Assembly (NCBI RefSeq): GCF_001005825.1
Contig: NZ_LBHV01000001.1
Coordinates: 310,001 to 374,000 of the forward strand
Direction of reading: 5' to 3'
DNA length: 64,000 nt
DNA from: Rhizobium sp. LC145
Lineage (GTDB): Bacteria > Pseudomonadota > Alphaproteobacteria > Rhizobiales > Rhizobiaceae
The notes below the pieces were generated by a model that was given only the letters and a program-made list of their open reading frames with translations, made no database searches and was not told the DNA's origin. The stretch's first letter is position 1. Each line of letters starts with the position of its first letter. A program made the position numbers and the translations under genes. This document shows positions 26,704-34,985 of the stretch, in pieces.

Positions 26704-28932
26704 TTACCGGTTCGAGGCGACCGGCTTCACCAGCGGGGTGATACGGCGGATGGTGACGCGGCGGTTTTCCTGTTCCGGCCCTTCGGTGCGGATCTTCAGG
26801 TAGCGCTCGCCATAGCCCTGCGTCGCGAGGTTTTCCGGCGGAATGCCGAAAGCTTCCGTCAGCACCGTGGCGACCGATTCCGCGCGCCGGTCGGAGAGAA
26901 CCAGATTGCTCTCGTCCGAGCCGACCGCATCCGTGTGGCCTTCGATGAGGAAGGTCTCGCCCGGATTGCCCTCTAGCACCCGGTTCATCGCTTCGGCGAC
27001 CTGCCGCAGCGAGCTTGCCTGGTTCATCGGGATTTCCGCGCTGCCCGTGGCGAAGGTGATCGTATCGAGATCGATACGGCGCACCTTGTCGCGAATGCGG
27101 GCAGAATAGCGGACCTCGTCGAGCGAGTAGACGCGCTCCACGCGCTCGACCGGCGGCTGTTCCAGGAACTCGTAGTAATCCCGGTCCGGCTCGCTTGACG
27201 TGTCGATGATGTAATCGTCGAGCGGCACGGTCAGCCGCATCGGCGGCAGATCGAGGCCCGGATCGCGCCAGACATAGTCGGGACGATCCTCCATCATCTC
27301 CGGTGCATAATAGAGCACGTATTCCTCGCCATCGACGATCCGCGAGCGCTGGACGATCTCGCCATAGCGGTTGCGGATGGTGACGATCTGCACGCCGCCA
27401 TCGCGATCGATCACCTCGCGGACACGGCCGCCGCGCAGGCGCTCGTATTCCGGCTCGTAGCCTTCTCGATAGAAGCGCCGGCTGTCGTCGTGGCGCACGA
27501 AGGTGCGGTTGTCGATCGAGATGATGACGCGGCCGTCGTCCCGATCACGATCCGTGCCGCGATCACGGTCCTGCACATCGCGATATTCCCAGCCGCGCTG
27601 CCGCTCGAACTCCGGACGGCGGTCGAGCCGCTCGCCCTGTTCTTCGGTCACGGCGCGGATTTCGATCTGCGGACGATCTCCGCCGCGGAAAGCCTGGGCC
27701 TCCTCATCGGATTTCGGCGGCTCGACGGGCGCGGCCTCCTGAACAGGCTGCTGCTGATCGGGAGCAGCGGGCTGCCCCCCGGCCTGTCCGCCAGGTTGGC
27801 CATCGCCACGGCGAGGCCGTTCACGCGCACCTTGCGGGGCGCCTTCCTTGGCGCTGTCGAGCACCGCCGCGCCGTTTTCGACCGGCAGCACGACCGGCTG
27901 ATCCGCAGGCGCGGATGCAGGGTCCTCGGCGATCTGGCGGGCGCGTTCCACCTCTTCGGGCGTGGTCGGCGGCTGAGGCTGGGCTTGCTGCTGGCCCTCG
28001 GCGCCGGGAACGGCCGGGGCTACGGCACCATCCTGCGGCTGGCCGCCTTCGGCCGGTGCGCCGCCCGGTTCGGCCGGCGCTGTTCCGGGCTCGACGGAAG
28101 GAGCCTGCCCACCCTCCGGAGCAGTTTGCTGTTCGGGAGCCTGCTCGGACGGCTGGGTCGGCGTCTGTTCATCGGACGGGCTCGGGGCCCGCTGGCCATC
28201 CTGCCCGGTTTCAGGCCTTGTTTCCGGCCTTGCTTCGGGCTGGCGATCCTGTCGCTCTCCTTCAGCCGGGGCCTGAGGCTGCTCAGCCGGGGCTTCGCGG
28301 CTTTCCGGCTGCCGTTCGCCCTCGGGTGCGCGTTCGGTTTCGGGGGCCTGTCCAGGGGCCTGCTGACGCTCGGGCTCCCGTTGCTCGGCAGGGGCTTCTT
28401 CGCGCTGCCGCTGTTCAGGTGCGGCCTCACCTTCCGCGGGACGCTCCCGTTCGGGCGCGGCTTCCCGCTGCCGTTCGCGTTCACGCCTGGATTCCGGCGC
28501 CTGCTGACGCTCCGGTTCCGCCTGCGGAGCCTCCTCGCGGCGCGGCTGTTCTTCGCGCGGCTCGGCCTGCGGCGCCTCCTGGCGTTCGGGCCGGGCCTCC
28601 GGCTCGGGCGCTCTCTGTTCTACCTCGGGCGGCGCTTCCCGCTGCGGCTCCGGAGCCGGCTCCGGCCGCTCTTCCTGCGGGCGCTCCTGCCGCTGGGGTT
28701 CCTCCTGAGGGCTTTCCTGCTGCGGCTCTTCCCGCCGCTTCCGCCGGCCCTCGCCCTCCTCTCCCTCTTCGGCGCCCGGCGGCAGAATGCGCTGCTGCAC
28801 CTCGATGACGGCGGGCGCCTCGCGGACCTGTGCATCGGGCACGGACGGCATTGCGCCGGCAGGCTGGATCATCAGCGGCAGCGAGACAAAAGGCATCGCA
28901 ACGCTGCTGAAAAGTCTGAATTTTTTCGACAT
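26704..28932 (-). CDS. OmpA-domain protein with long Pro/Glu/Gln-rich region
   Basis: A 742-residue envelope protein. A signal peptide of about 28 residues (cleavage after PAGA) is followed by about 370 residues of low complexity rich in Pro, Glu, Gln, Ala and Arg. An acidic/basic middle segment with many Asp-Arg pairs comes next (about 430-600). The C-terminal OmpA-like peptidoglycan-binding domain (about 620-735) contains FATGSAEIP, LIEGHTDAVGSDESNLVLSDRRAESV and ENRRVTIRR. It is predicted to anchor in peptidoglycan, with the low-complexity part spanning the periplasm or surface. I prefer the ATG at 28932 because AGAGGA is seven bases away; the ATG at 28938 lies almost on top of the SD. Confidence 0.85.
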   Translation of the reverse strand: MSKKFRLFSSVAMPFVSLPLMIQPAGAMPSVPDAQVREAPAVIEVQQRILPPGAEEGEEGEGRRKRREEPQQESPQEEPQRQERPQEERPEPAPEPQREAPPEVEQRAPEPEARPERQEAPQAEPREEQPRREEAPQAEPERQQAPESRRERERQREAAPERERPAEGEAAPEQRQREEAPAEQREPERQQAPGQAPETERAPEGERQPESREAPAEQPQAPAEGERQDRQPEARPETRPETGQDGQRAPSPSDEQTPTQPSEQAPEQQTAPEGGQAPSVEPGTAPAEPGGAPAEGGQPQDGAVAPAVPGAEGQQQAQPQPPTTPEEVERARQIAEDPASAPADQPVVLPVENGAAVLDSAKEGAPQGARERPRRGDGQPGGQAGGQPAAPDQQQPVQEAAPVEPPKSDEEAQAFRGGDRPQIEIRAVTEEQGERLDRRPEFERQRGWEYRDVQDRDRGTDRDRDDGRVIISIDNRTFVRHDDSRRFYREGYEPEYERLRGGRVREVIDRDGGVQIVTIRNRYGEIVQRSRIVDGEEYVLYYAPEMMEDRPDYVWRDPGLDLPPMRLTVPLDDYIIDTSSEPDRDYYEFLEQPPVERVERVYSLDEVRYSARIRDKVRRIDLDTITFATGSAEIPMNQASSLRQVAEAMNRVLEGNPGETFLIEGHTDAVGSDESNLVLSDRRAESVATVLTEAFGIPPENLATQGYGERYLKIRTEGPEQENRRVTIRRITPLVKPVASNR
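27690..28797 (-). repeat. Low-complexity coding tract (PEQ/R-rich)
   Basis: Imperfect short coding repeats built from Gln, Glu, Pro, Ala and Arg codons (units such as QEAPQAEPREEQP and similar) inside the OmpA-domain gene. There is no fixed period. The strong skew produces long open frames on the opposite strand that are not genes. Confidence 0.7.
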
Positions 28933-29248
28933 CGACATTTCCTCTTCTCGGGTGTCGTCCCTTCTTTCGCCCGCGCTCTTCTTGATCTTCTGACCGGCGG
29001 ACTTGGTGGCGGCTCAACTGCGTGGAACCGGAAAATGTTCCGTGAAACACTGGGAGCGCCGGGCTGAACCTCTCCTGAACGCGCCATTCATCTCGAGCCC
29101 ATGGGAATGGCGGACGTGAACGTAAAATGCCGTTGCAATTTCGGCCGCAGCGGTATCTAAAAGTCTCGGCGGGACCATTCGTGGACCTGCTTTCCGACGC
29201 GGCAAAAAAGATCAATGGCCGCGCGGTCCGCCAACAGAGAGGATCATC

Positions 29249-30034
29249 ATGCGTATCTCCACACGTTTCTTTGCAGCCGCCTCGATTGCCGCGCTCTCGC
29301 TGTTCGCCGGCTCGGCTATGGCACAGGAAAAGCTCGTCATCGGCACCGAAGGCGCCTATCCTCCCTTCAACAATCTCGAAGCCGACGGCACGCTGACCGG
29401 CTTCGACATCGACATCGCCAAGGCGCTCTGTGAGGAAATGAAGGTCACCTGCGAATTCGTGACCAATGACTGGGACGGCATCATTCCGGCGCTCCAGTCG
29501 AAGAAGTTCGACGCCATCGTCGCTTCCATGTCGATCACGCCGGAGCGCAAGGAACAGGTCGACTTCTCCAAGAAGTACTACAACACCCCGCCGGCAATCG
29601 CCGTGCCGAAGGATTCCGAGATCACCGCTGCAACCCCAGAGGCGCTTGCCGGCAAGTCGATGGGCGCGCAGGGCTCCACGACCCATTCCAACTACGCCGA
29701 AAAGCACATGCCGGATTCCGACCTGAAGCTTTATCCGACGGCTGACGAATACAAGCTCGACCTCCAGAACGGCCGCATCGATGCCGTCATCGACGATGTG
29801 GTCGTACTGTCGGAATGGGTGAAGTCCGATGCCGGCGCGTGCTGCAAGATCCTCGGCACCCTGCCGGTTGACGTCGAGATCAACGGCGAAGGCGCAGGCA
29901 TTGCCGTGCGCAAGGGCGAAACCGCGCTTGCCGACCGCCTCAGCACGGCGATCGCGGGCATCCGCGCTAACGGCAAGTATAAGGAAATCAACGACAAATA
30001 CTTCGACTTCGACGTTTACGGCAACGACGACTGA
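29249..30034 (+). CDS. Amino-acid ABC transporter substrate-binding protein
   Basis: A 261-residue periplasmic binding protein of the polar amino-acid (HisJ/ArgT/OccT-like) family. The signal peptide ends near AMAQ (residue 26). The family signature GFDIDIAKALCEEM lies near residues 51-64, and the ligand-site residues around ASMSITPERKEQVDFS near 91-106 are typical of cationic amino-acid binders. A cysteine pair and ACCK add possible disulfides. GAGAGGATC precedes the ATG. Two permease genes follow after a hairpin. Specificity for lysine, arginine, ornithine, histidine or an opine-like compound is inference. Confidence 0.92.
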   Translation: MRISTRFFAAASIAALSLFAGSAMAQEKLVIGTEGAYPPFNNLEADGTLTGFDIDIAKALCEEMKVTCEFVTNDWDGIIPALQSKKFDAIVASMSITPERKEQVDFSKKYYNTPPAIAVPKDSEITAATPEALAGKSMGAQGSTTHSNYAEKHMPDSDLKLYPTADEYKLDLQNGRIDAVIDDVVVLSEWVKSDAGACCKILGTLPVDVEINGEGAGIAVRKGETALADRLSTAIAGIRANGKYKEINDKYFDFDVYGNDD

Positions 30035-30057
30035 TCACGTATCTGTCAGGTTATCGG

Positions 30058-30084
30058 TCGGCGGAAGGCTTGCCCTTCCGCCGA
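30058..30084 (+). terminator. Hairpin between binding-protein and permease genes
   Basis: A perfect 11-bp stem (TCGGCGGAAGG / CCTTCCGCCGA) with a CTTGC loop, followed by TTTCCCTTTT. It probably acts as a partial terminator or mRNA stabiliser, giving more binding protein than permease, as is common in such operons. Confidence 0.75.
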
Positions 30085-30147
30085 TTTCCCTTTTAATGAG
30101 ACCGAATCTAAAGCGGCAGTCATAAAGCCGCAGGGGAAAATCAGCTT

Positions 30148-30930
30148 ATGAGCGGATTCTTTTCCGCCCTCACAACAGCGCTCGATCCGCTCTGTGGCCC
30201 TGTCGGCATCTTTTCGCTGCTCGGTTCCGATACCCTCGTCGCCTGCGGCGATACCGGCTGGGGTGACGAGATCGCCTTCGGCGTCAAGGTCACCATCACG
30301 CTCGCTCTCGCGACGCTGCCGGTCGGGCTCGTCATCGGCTTCCTGATCGCGCTTGCGGCGCAATCGGAGGAGAAGCTGCTGAGGCTTGCCGCAGGCATCT
30401 ATACGACGATCTTCCGCGGCCTGCCGGAACTGCTCACCCTCTTCATCGTCTATTACGGGCTGCAGATCCTCATCCAGTCGGTGCTCGCCTCCTTCGGCAT
30501 CGAGCAGCGGATCGAGATCAACGCCTTTTTCGCCGGCATGGCAGCGCTCGCCGTCGTCTTCTCCTCCTATTCGTCGGAGGTGCTGCTTTCGGCCTTCCGC
30601 GCGATCCCGAGGGGCCAGTACGAGGCCGGCGATGCGCTGGGCCTGCGCCGCTCGCGCACCATGGTTCTCGTCATCCTGCCGCAGCTGATCCGCATCGCCC
30701 TTCCCGGACTTGGAAACCTCTGGATGATCCTGCTCAAGGATACATCCTACGTCTCCATTATCGGCCTGGCCGATATCCTGCGCCAGACCGGCATTGCCGC
30801 GCGCGTCAGCAAGGAGGCCTTCTTCTTCTACACGCTCGCCTGCCTGCTCTACCTCGCGCTGGCGCTCATCTCCTCGGTCGGCCTCGGCTTCGTCGAACGC
30901 TGGACGCGCAAGTCGGGGGCTCGCAGATGA
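30148..30930 (+). CDS. Amino-acid ABC transporter permease (HisQ-like)
   Basis: A 260-residue inner-membrane permease of the polar amino-acid uptake family with about five helices. The N-terminal family motif is seen at FRGLPELLTLFIVYYG. The EAA loop that contacts the ATPase is at YEAGDALGLRRSRTMVLVILPQ near residues 153-174. It overlaps the next permease gene by four bases (ATGA). It forms a heterodimeric channel with that permease. Confidence 0.92.
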   Translation: MSGFFSALTTALDPLCGPVGIFSLLGSDTLVACGDTGWGDEIAFGVKVTITLALATLPVGLVIGFLIALAAQSEEKLLRLAAGIYTTIFRGLPELLTLFIVYYGLQILIQSVLASFGIEQRIEINAFFAGMAALAVVFSSYSSEVLLSAFRAIPRGQYEAGDALGLRRSRTMVLVILPQLIRIALPGLGNLWMILLKDTSYVSIIGLADILRQTGIAARVSKEAFFFYTLACLLYLALALISSVGLGFVERWTRKSGARR

Positions 30931-31757
30931 CTTATGCGAAGGAACTCATCGCGCCCCGCCCGGCGCCGAAGGTCGAACGGCGCCCGCTGACCGCGGCCAG
31001 AATTGTCGGCATGGCGATCCTGGCGCTCTGGGTGCTGCTCGCCATCGCACTCGTCGGAATGGTCATCGACGGCTGGGACCAGCAGAAATTCCTGCGTTAC
31101 GGCCCGCGCTACCTTTCCGGTCTCTGGACCACGATCTCGCTGGTGGGGCTCGCCATAATTCTCGGCGCCGTTCTGTCCCTGCCGATCGCGTTTGCGCGAA
31201 TGTCGAAGAACCGCGTCGCCAATGCCATCGCCTACGGCTATGTCTATGTCTTTCGCAGCACGCCGCTGCTGGCACAGCTCTTCCTCGTCTATTACGGGCT
31301 CGGCAGTTTCCGGCCCCAGCTCGAAGCGGTCGGCCTCTGGTGGTTCTTTCGCGAGGCCTGGTATTGCGGCCTCTTTTCCCTCACCCTCAACACGGCCGCC
31401 TATCAGGCGGAAATCCTGCGCGGCGCGATCGAAAGCGTGCCACATGGCCAGCATGAGGGAGCGGCGGCACTCGGTCTGCAGAAATGGGTCGCCTTCCGCA
31501 AGATCATCCTGCCGCAGGCGCTCATCGTGGCGCTCCGCCCTTACGGCAACGAGATCATCCTGATGATCAAGGGCTCGGCGGTGGTTGCCATCGTCACGGT
31601 GTACGACCTGATGGGCGAGACGCGCTACGCCTTTTCCCGCACCTTCGACTACCAGGCCTATCTCTGGGCGGCGATCTTCTATCTCGCCATCGTGGAGACG
31701 CTGCGGCACATCTGGGCTGCGCTCGAAAACCGGCTGACGCGCCATCTGAAGCGCTAG
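30927..31757 (+). CDS. Amino-acid ABC transporter permease (HisM-like)
   Basis: A 276-residue inner-membrane permease, partner of the preceding one. A cytoplasmic N-terminal stretch of about 25 residues precedes the first helix. The motif FRSTPLLAQLFLVYYGLG lies near residues 110-127, and the EAA loop HEGAAALGLQKWVAFRKIILPQ near 175-196. It ends just before a strong terminator. No ATP-binding subunit gene follows, so the transporter must use an ATPase encoded elsewhere. Confidence 0.92.
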   Translation: MTYAKELIAPRPAPKVERRPLTAARIVGMAILALWVLLAIALVGMVIDGWDQQKFLRYGPRYLSGLWTTISLVGLAIILGAVLSLPIAFARMSKNRVANAIAYGYVYVFRSTPLLAQLFLVYYGLGSFRPQLEAVGLWWFFREAWYCGLFSLTLNTAAYQAEILRGAIESVPHGQHEGAAALGLQKWVAFRKIILPQALIVALRPYGNEIILMIKGSAVVAIVTVYDLMGETRYAFSRTFDYQAYLWAAIFYLAIVETLRHIWAALENRLTRHLKR

Positions 31758-31758
31758 A

Positions 31759-31800
31759 AAAGGCTTGGTAGCACTCGATTATGAATGCTGCCAAGCCTTT
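31759..31800 (+). terminator. Rho-independent terminator of the ABC operon
   Basis: A 15-bp stem with one G-T pair (AAAGGCTTGGTAGCA / TGCTGCCAAGCCTTT) and a 12-base loop, followed by GAAATTTTTATT. It begins two bases after the last permease stop. Confidence 0.85.
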
Positions 31801-31923
31801 GAAATTTTTATTGAAATACCTTCACTTCGGCCAATTGTAAAGCCTGGGTTAACCGTGGCATGCTTCCCTATGGAGGCGGCGCGAGGAAACGCCGTTCTCC
31901 AGGACGATAAATGGGAACTGGCC

Positions 31924-32190
31924 ATGAAGTCTGAAATGGAAATGATGCTGAAAGGCTACGGCCTCACCACCGCCCAGATCTTCTACCACCTGCCGGATCA
32001 TCCGATCCTGCTGCAGACCTATGTCTGGCAGGATTACGATCTCGCCCCGGATTTCCCCGAGATGAAGGAATTCCTGAAATTCTGGCAGGAGACGCTGGAC
32101 GGACCGCTCCATTCGGTGCGCTATGTCCACCGCCGGCTCATCGCAGCAGGCGAATGGCGCGCATTGAAAGGCGAGTTCATCCTCCACTGA
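31924..32190 (+). CDS. usg: Usg family protein
   Basis: An 88-residue small protein of the Usg family, first noted beside trp genes in alphaproteobacteria. It is recognised by LTTAQIFYHLPDHPILLQTYVWQDYDLAPDFPEM-like sequence through the first half and by VRYVHRRLIAAGEWRA near the end. Its function is unknown. The ATG at 31924 is preceded by GGGA about eight bases away. The frame is open upstream to 31765, but that part overlaps the terminator and has no similarity. No trp genes are nearby. Confidence 0.85.
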   Translation: MKSEMEMMLKGYGLTTAQIFYHLPDHPILLQTYVWQDYDLAPDFPEMKEFLKFWQETLDGPLHSVRYVHRRLIAAGEWRALKGEFILH

Positions 32191-32200
32191 GGATGTGGCG

Positions 32201-32923
32201 CTATACGTGTACCTCGCCGTGGGCTAGCTCGCCCTCACCCCGCCCGCGATGCAGCGAGGCGATCAGTATGGCGGCGTAGAAGACGGCCACGAAGGTCATC
32301 ACGCCCCAGCCGGGCACGGGCCCGAGCGTCGCGTTGTTGACCGCCTCCGCCCATGAGAAGACCACGTCCGCCCTCGTCTCGTCGGGCAACAGCTTGGGCG
32401 TCGAGATTTTCAGCGCCCAGGCCATCAGCAGGATGAAATACATCCAGCAGTAATTGCGCCTTATGCGGCGGAAGAGCGCCTCCTGATAGCTTATCAGGAA
32501 GTGCGGGTCTCTGAGGCTTGAAGCGATCGAGGCCGCCCAGTCCGGTTTCAGGTCCGCCTGCGGATTGAGGGCCTGGGCGAAATAATGGCGCTCCAGCTTG
32601 CGCACCCGCGCCCGGTAGACGTCGAAGAAGCGGTAGCGCCGCGCCTCGATCAGCAGCAGCACGGAGATCAGCAGCATGCCGAACAGTATCACCCCGTGAT
32701 GCGATGTCGGCGTCGAGAGCGAGACCGAAAGCAGCGCCGCGACCATGGTGATCGCCCAGTTGGAGGTGCGGTCGATGCGGTCGCGCCAGCTCGTCATCCG
32801 GCCCATCTCCCCGCGATAGTAATGGATGATCATATTGGCCTTTTCGGCCGAGGTGATGGGTAGCGAAGGCGCGCGCCTTTCGACATTCTGCTCAAGAACA
32901 CTGGGCTTTTGATCGCCCGCCAT
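32201..32923 (-). CDS. DUF2270 membrane protein
   Basis: A 240-residue predicted inner-membrane protein of the DUF2270 family, marked by HYYRGEMGRMTSWRDRIDRTSNWAI near residues 33-57. Two membrane helices follow directly, then a cytoplasmic region with FFDVYRARVRKLERHYFA, and two more helices near 175-195 and 215-235. The role is unknown. The ATG at 32923 has CGGAGA eight bases upstream; the frame extends 84 bases further but without an SD. It converges with usg. Confidence 0.85.
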   Translation of the reverse strand: MAGDQKPSVLEQNVERRAPSLPITSAEKANMIIHYYRGEMGRMTSWRDRIDRTSNWAITMVAALLSVSLSTPTSHHGVILFGMLLISVLLLIEARRYRFFDVYRARVRKLERHYFAQALNPQADLKPDWAASIASSLRDPHFLISYQEALFRRIRRNYCWMYFILLMAWALKISTPKLLPDETRADVVFSWAEAVNNATLGPVPGWGVMTFVAVFYAAILIASLHRGRGEGELAHGEVHV

Positions 32924-33053
32924 GGCCGTTCTCCGGATCGCATGCGACGCCCCCTGCCCGGATACTTCCTCAACGATTGGCGGCGCGCCGTGTTCCGTCA
33001 TGGACAAATGCAGGCCATCGGCTTAAAGCCCGGCGAACACTGGAGACATGCCC

Positions 33054-33869
33054 ATGAGCAAGATCGACGAAGAAGCACTGGCCGAGGCCTATAACCGGGC
33101 GCTGGCGCTCGAAAAGGCCGGCGACATCGACGCCGCCGTGAAGGCCTATGAGGACGTGCTGGCGATCGATCCGGAGGATCATGGCGGCGCGGCAGTCCGC
33201 ATCGCCGCCCTCGGCCGCGGCGAGACCCCGCCCAAGGCGCCGGATGCCTATGTCGAGACCCTCTTCGACCAGCATGCGGAAAGCTTCGAGGACATACTCG
33301 TCGATCAGCTCGGCTATGCGGTTCCGGTCATGGTGCGCCAGCGCCTGCAGGAACTGAAGCTCGGCCCCTTCAAGCGCATGCTCGATCTCGGTTGCGGCAC
33401 CGGGCTCACCGGCGGCACGCTGCGTGACATGGCGGACGACATCACCGGCATCGACATTTCCGAAAACATGGTCGAGATCGCCCACGAGAAGGATCTCTAC
33501 GAAACGCTCTACGTGGCGGAAGTCGAGGATTTCCTGGAGGACAACGACGACGAGCCCTTCGACCTCGTCACCGCGACGGACGTGCTGCCCTATCTCGGCG
33601 CGCTGGAGCCGCTCTTCTTCGGCGCGGCGGAAAACATGGTGCCGGGCGGCATCTTCGTCTTTTCCTCCGAAACGCTGCCCAAGGAAACGTCCGGCGAGCG
33701 CTCCTATGTCGTCGGGCCTCACCAGCGCTTTCTTCATTCGGAAGCCTATATCCGCTCCCGGCTTACCGATACGGGGTTCGAAATCCTCGAAATCTCCGAG
33801 ATCAATGTCCGAATGCAGGACGGCAACCCAAGCCCCGGCCATCTGGTCATCGCGCGATTGAAGGGCTAA
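33054..33869 (+). CDS. SAM-dependent methyltransferase with N-terminal TPR
   Basis: A 271-residue class I methyltransferase. The first 45 residues form a TPR-like helix pair (YNRALALEKAGDIDAAVKAYEDVL). The methyltransferase fold carries the SAM-binding motif LDLGCGTGL near residues 107-115, GIDISENMVEIA for the ribose, and TATDVLPYLG. The substrate is unknown. I chose the ATG at 33054 since GGAGA is eight bases upstream; the ATG at 33048 lies too close to the same SD. It leads a three-gene cluster with the DinB and CopD-like genes. Confidence 0.85.
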   Translation: MSKIDEEALAEAYNRALALEKAGDIDAAVKAYEDVLAIDPEDHGGAAVRIAALGRGETPPKAPDAYVETLFDQHAESFEDILVDQLGYAVPVMVRQRLQELKLGPFKRMLDLGCGTGLTGGTLRDMADDITGIDISENMVEIAHEKDLYETLYVAEVEDFLEDNDDEPFDLVTATDVLPYLGALEPLFFGAAENMVPGGIFVFSSETLPKETSGERSYVVGPHQRFLHSEAYIRSRLTDTGFEILEISEINVRMQDGNPSPGHLVIARLKG

Positions 33870-33896
33870 ATCTTCCTCCCTGACGGAGGATTCGGG

Positions 33897-34457
33897 ATGA
33901 CTGCCCAGCACTATTTCCGGGCCCAGGCCTATAACAATGCCTGGGCCAATCATCGGCTTCTCAAGGCCTGCGCCAAGCTGTCGCCGGCCGAGCTCGAAGC
34001 TCCGCGCGTGAGCTTCTTTCCCTCGATCATCCATACGCTCAACCACATCCTGACGGTCGACTGGCTCTATATCAGCGCACTGGAAGGCGATTGCATCGGC
34101 TCGGCCGCCTTCGAGCCGGAAATCCCGTTTCACCTTCTTGCCGATCTCGAGCGGGAGCAGCGCGCCGCCGACCGGCGCCTCATCGACCACTGTCGCCAGC
34201 TCGATTCCGAGAGCCTGAAACAGGAAGTCCTCATTCCGCGCGAGACCCATGTTCAGGTCGAGACGGCGGATCGGGTGCTGCTGCATCTCTTCCAGCATCA
34301 GATCCACCACCGCGGCCAGGTCCATTCCATGCTTTCCGGCACGTCCGTCAAGCCGCCGCAGCTCGACGAATTCTTTCCCGCCGATCCCGCCGAGCAGGCC
34401 TTGCGCCGACAGGATTTCGCCGAACTCGGTTTCACCGAAGCCCTCATCTGGAGCTGA
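33897..34457 (+). CDS. DinB family protein
   Basis: A 186-residue four-helix-bundle protein of the DinB/YfiT superfamily, probably metal-dependent. The three metal-ligand histidines are visible: one in HTLNHIL near residue 48 and two in the HQIHHRGQVH stretch near residues 134-143. Many members are thiol-dependent transferases or damage-inducible proteins of unknown substrate. CGGAGG lies upstream of the ATG. It is followed with a two-base gap by the CopD-like gene. Confidence 0.9.
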   Translation: MTAQHYFRAQAYNNAWANHRLLKACAKLSPAELEAPRVSFFPSIIHTLNHILTVDWLYISALEGDCIGSAAFEPEIPFHLLADLEREQRAADRRLIDHCRQLDSESLKQEVLIPRETHVQVETADRVLLHLFQHQIHHRGQVHSMLSGTSVKPPQLDEFFPADPAEQALRRQDFAELGFTEALIWS

Positions 34458-34459
34458 CG

Positions 34460-34870
34460 ATGACTTATTTCCTCATCAAGTCCCTGCATCTCATTTCGAA
34501 TTTCCTGCTGATCGGCGGCATGCTGGTCAATGCCTTCGTCATCGGCATGGTGCCGCCGGCGATCCGCTCCGGCGTCATCCCGGCGCTGCGCCGCTACGAC
34601 CGCACGGTGACCACGGCGGCTCTCGGCGGCGCCTGGGTCTTCGGCCTCATCCTCGCCTTCACCTATGGTTTCTACACCTCCGGCTGGTTCGGCCTGAAGT
34701 TCCTGATCGTCATCATGCTCTCGGCTCTGCACGGCATGCAGGGCGGCTGGCTGCGGCGCATGGAGGCCGACCCGAAGCTCGATCCGCCCGGTTTCGTGCG
34801 CGCCGGCATGCCGATCGTCCTCGTCTCGGTGGTCGTGATCGTATTCCTGGCCGTCGTCAAGCCGTTCTGA
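34460..34870 (+). CDS. CopD/HemJ-like small membrane protein
   Basis: A 136-residue protein with four predicted membrane helices, resembling the CopD/UPF0093 group. It has His10 and a lysine-helix-His pattern (WFGLKFLIVIMLSALHGMQGG) that matches the K...H pair of HemJ-type proteins. Copper uptake or a heme-pathway role is possible but not shown. It starts two bases after the DinB stop, so the two are coupled. Confidence 0.75.
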   Translation: MTYFLIKSLHLISNFLLIGGMLVNAFVIGMVPPAIRSGVIPALRRYDRTVTTAALGGAWVFGLILAFTYGFYTSGWFGLKFLIVIMLSALHGMQGGWLRRMEADPKLDPPGFVRAGMPIVLVSVVVIVFLAVVKPF

Positions 34871-34985
34871 GGCCCTCTTTCCACACGACAAGGAACCTAA
34901 CCGGACCTAACTCGCCGAGCCCCGCTTTCCGATTATGCCGGTTTGTTCTAATCCTCGAATATCGAACGAACGACGGAGGATCAGC

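Noticed and set aside
27490-29067. A 525-codon + frame across the OmpA-domain gene
   Set aside because: It is a shadow of the low-complexity coding tract; the minus frame carries the signal peptide and the OmpA domain.
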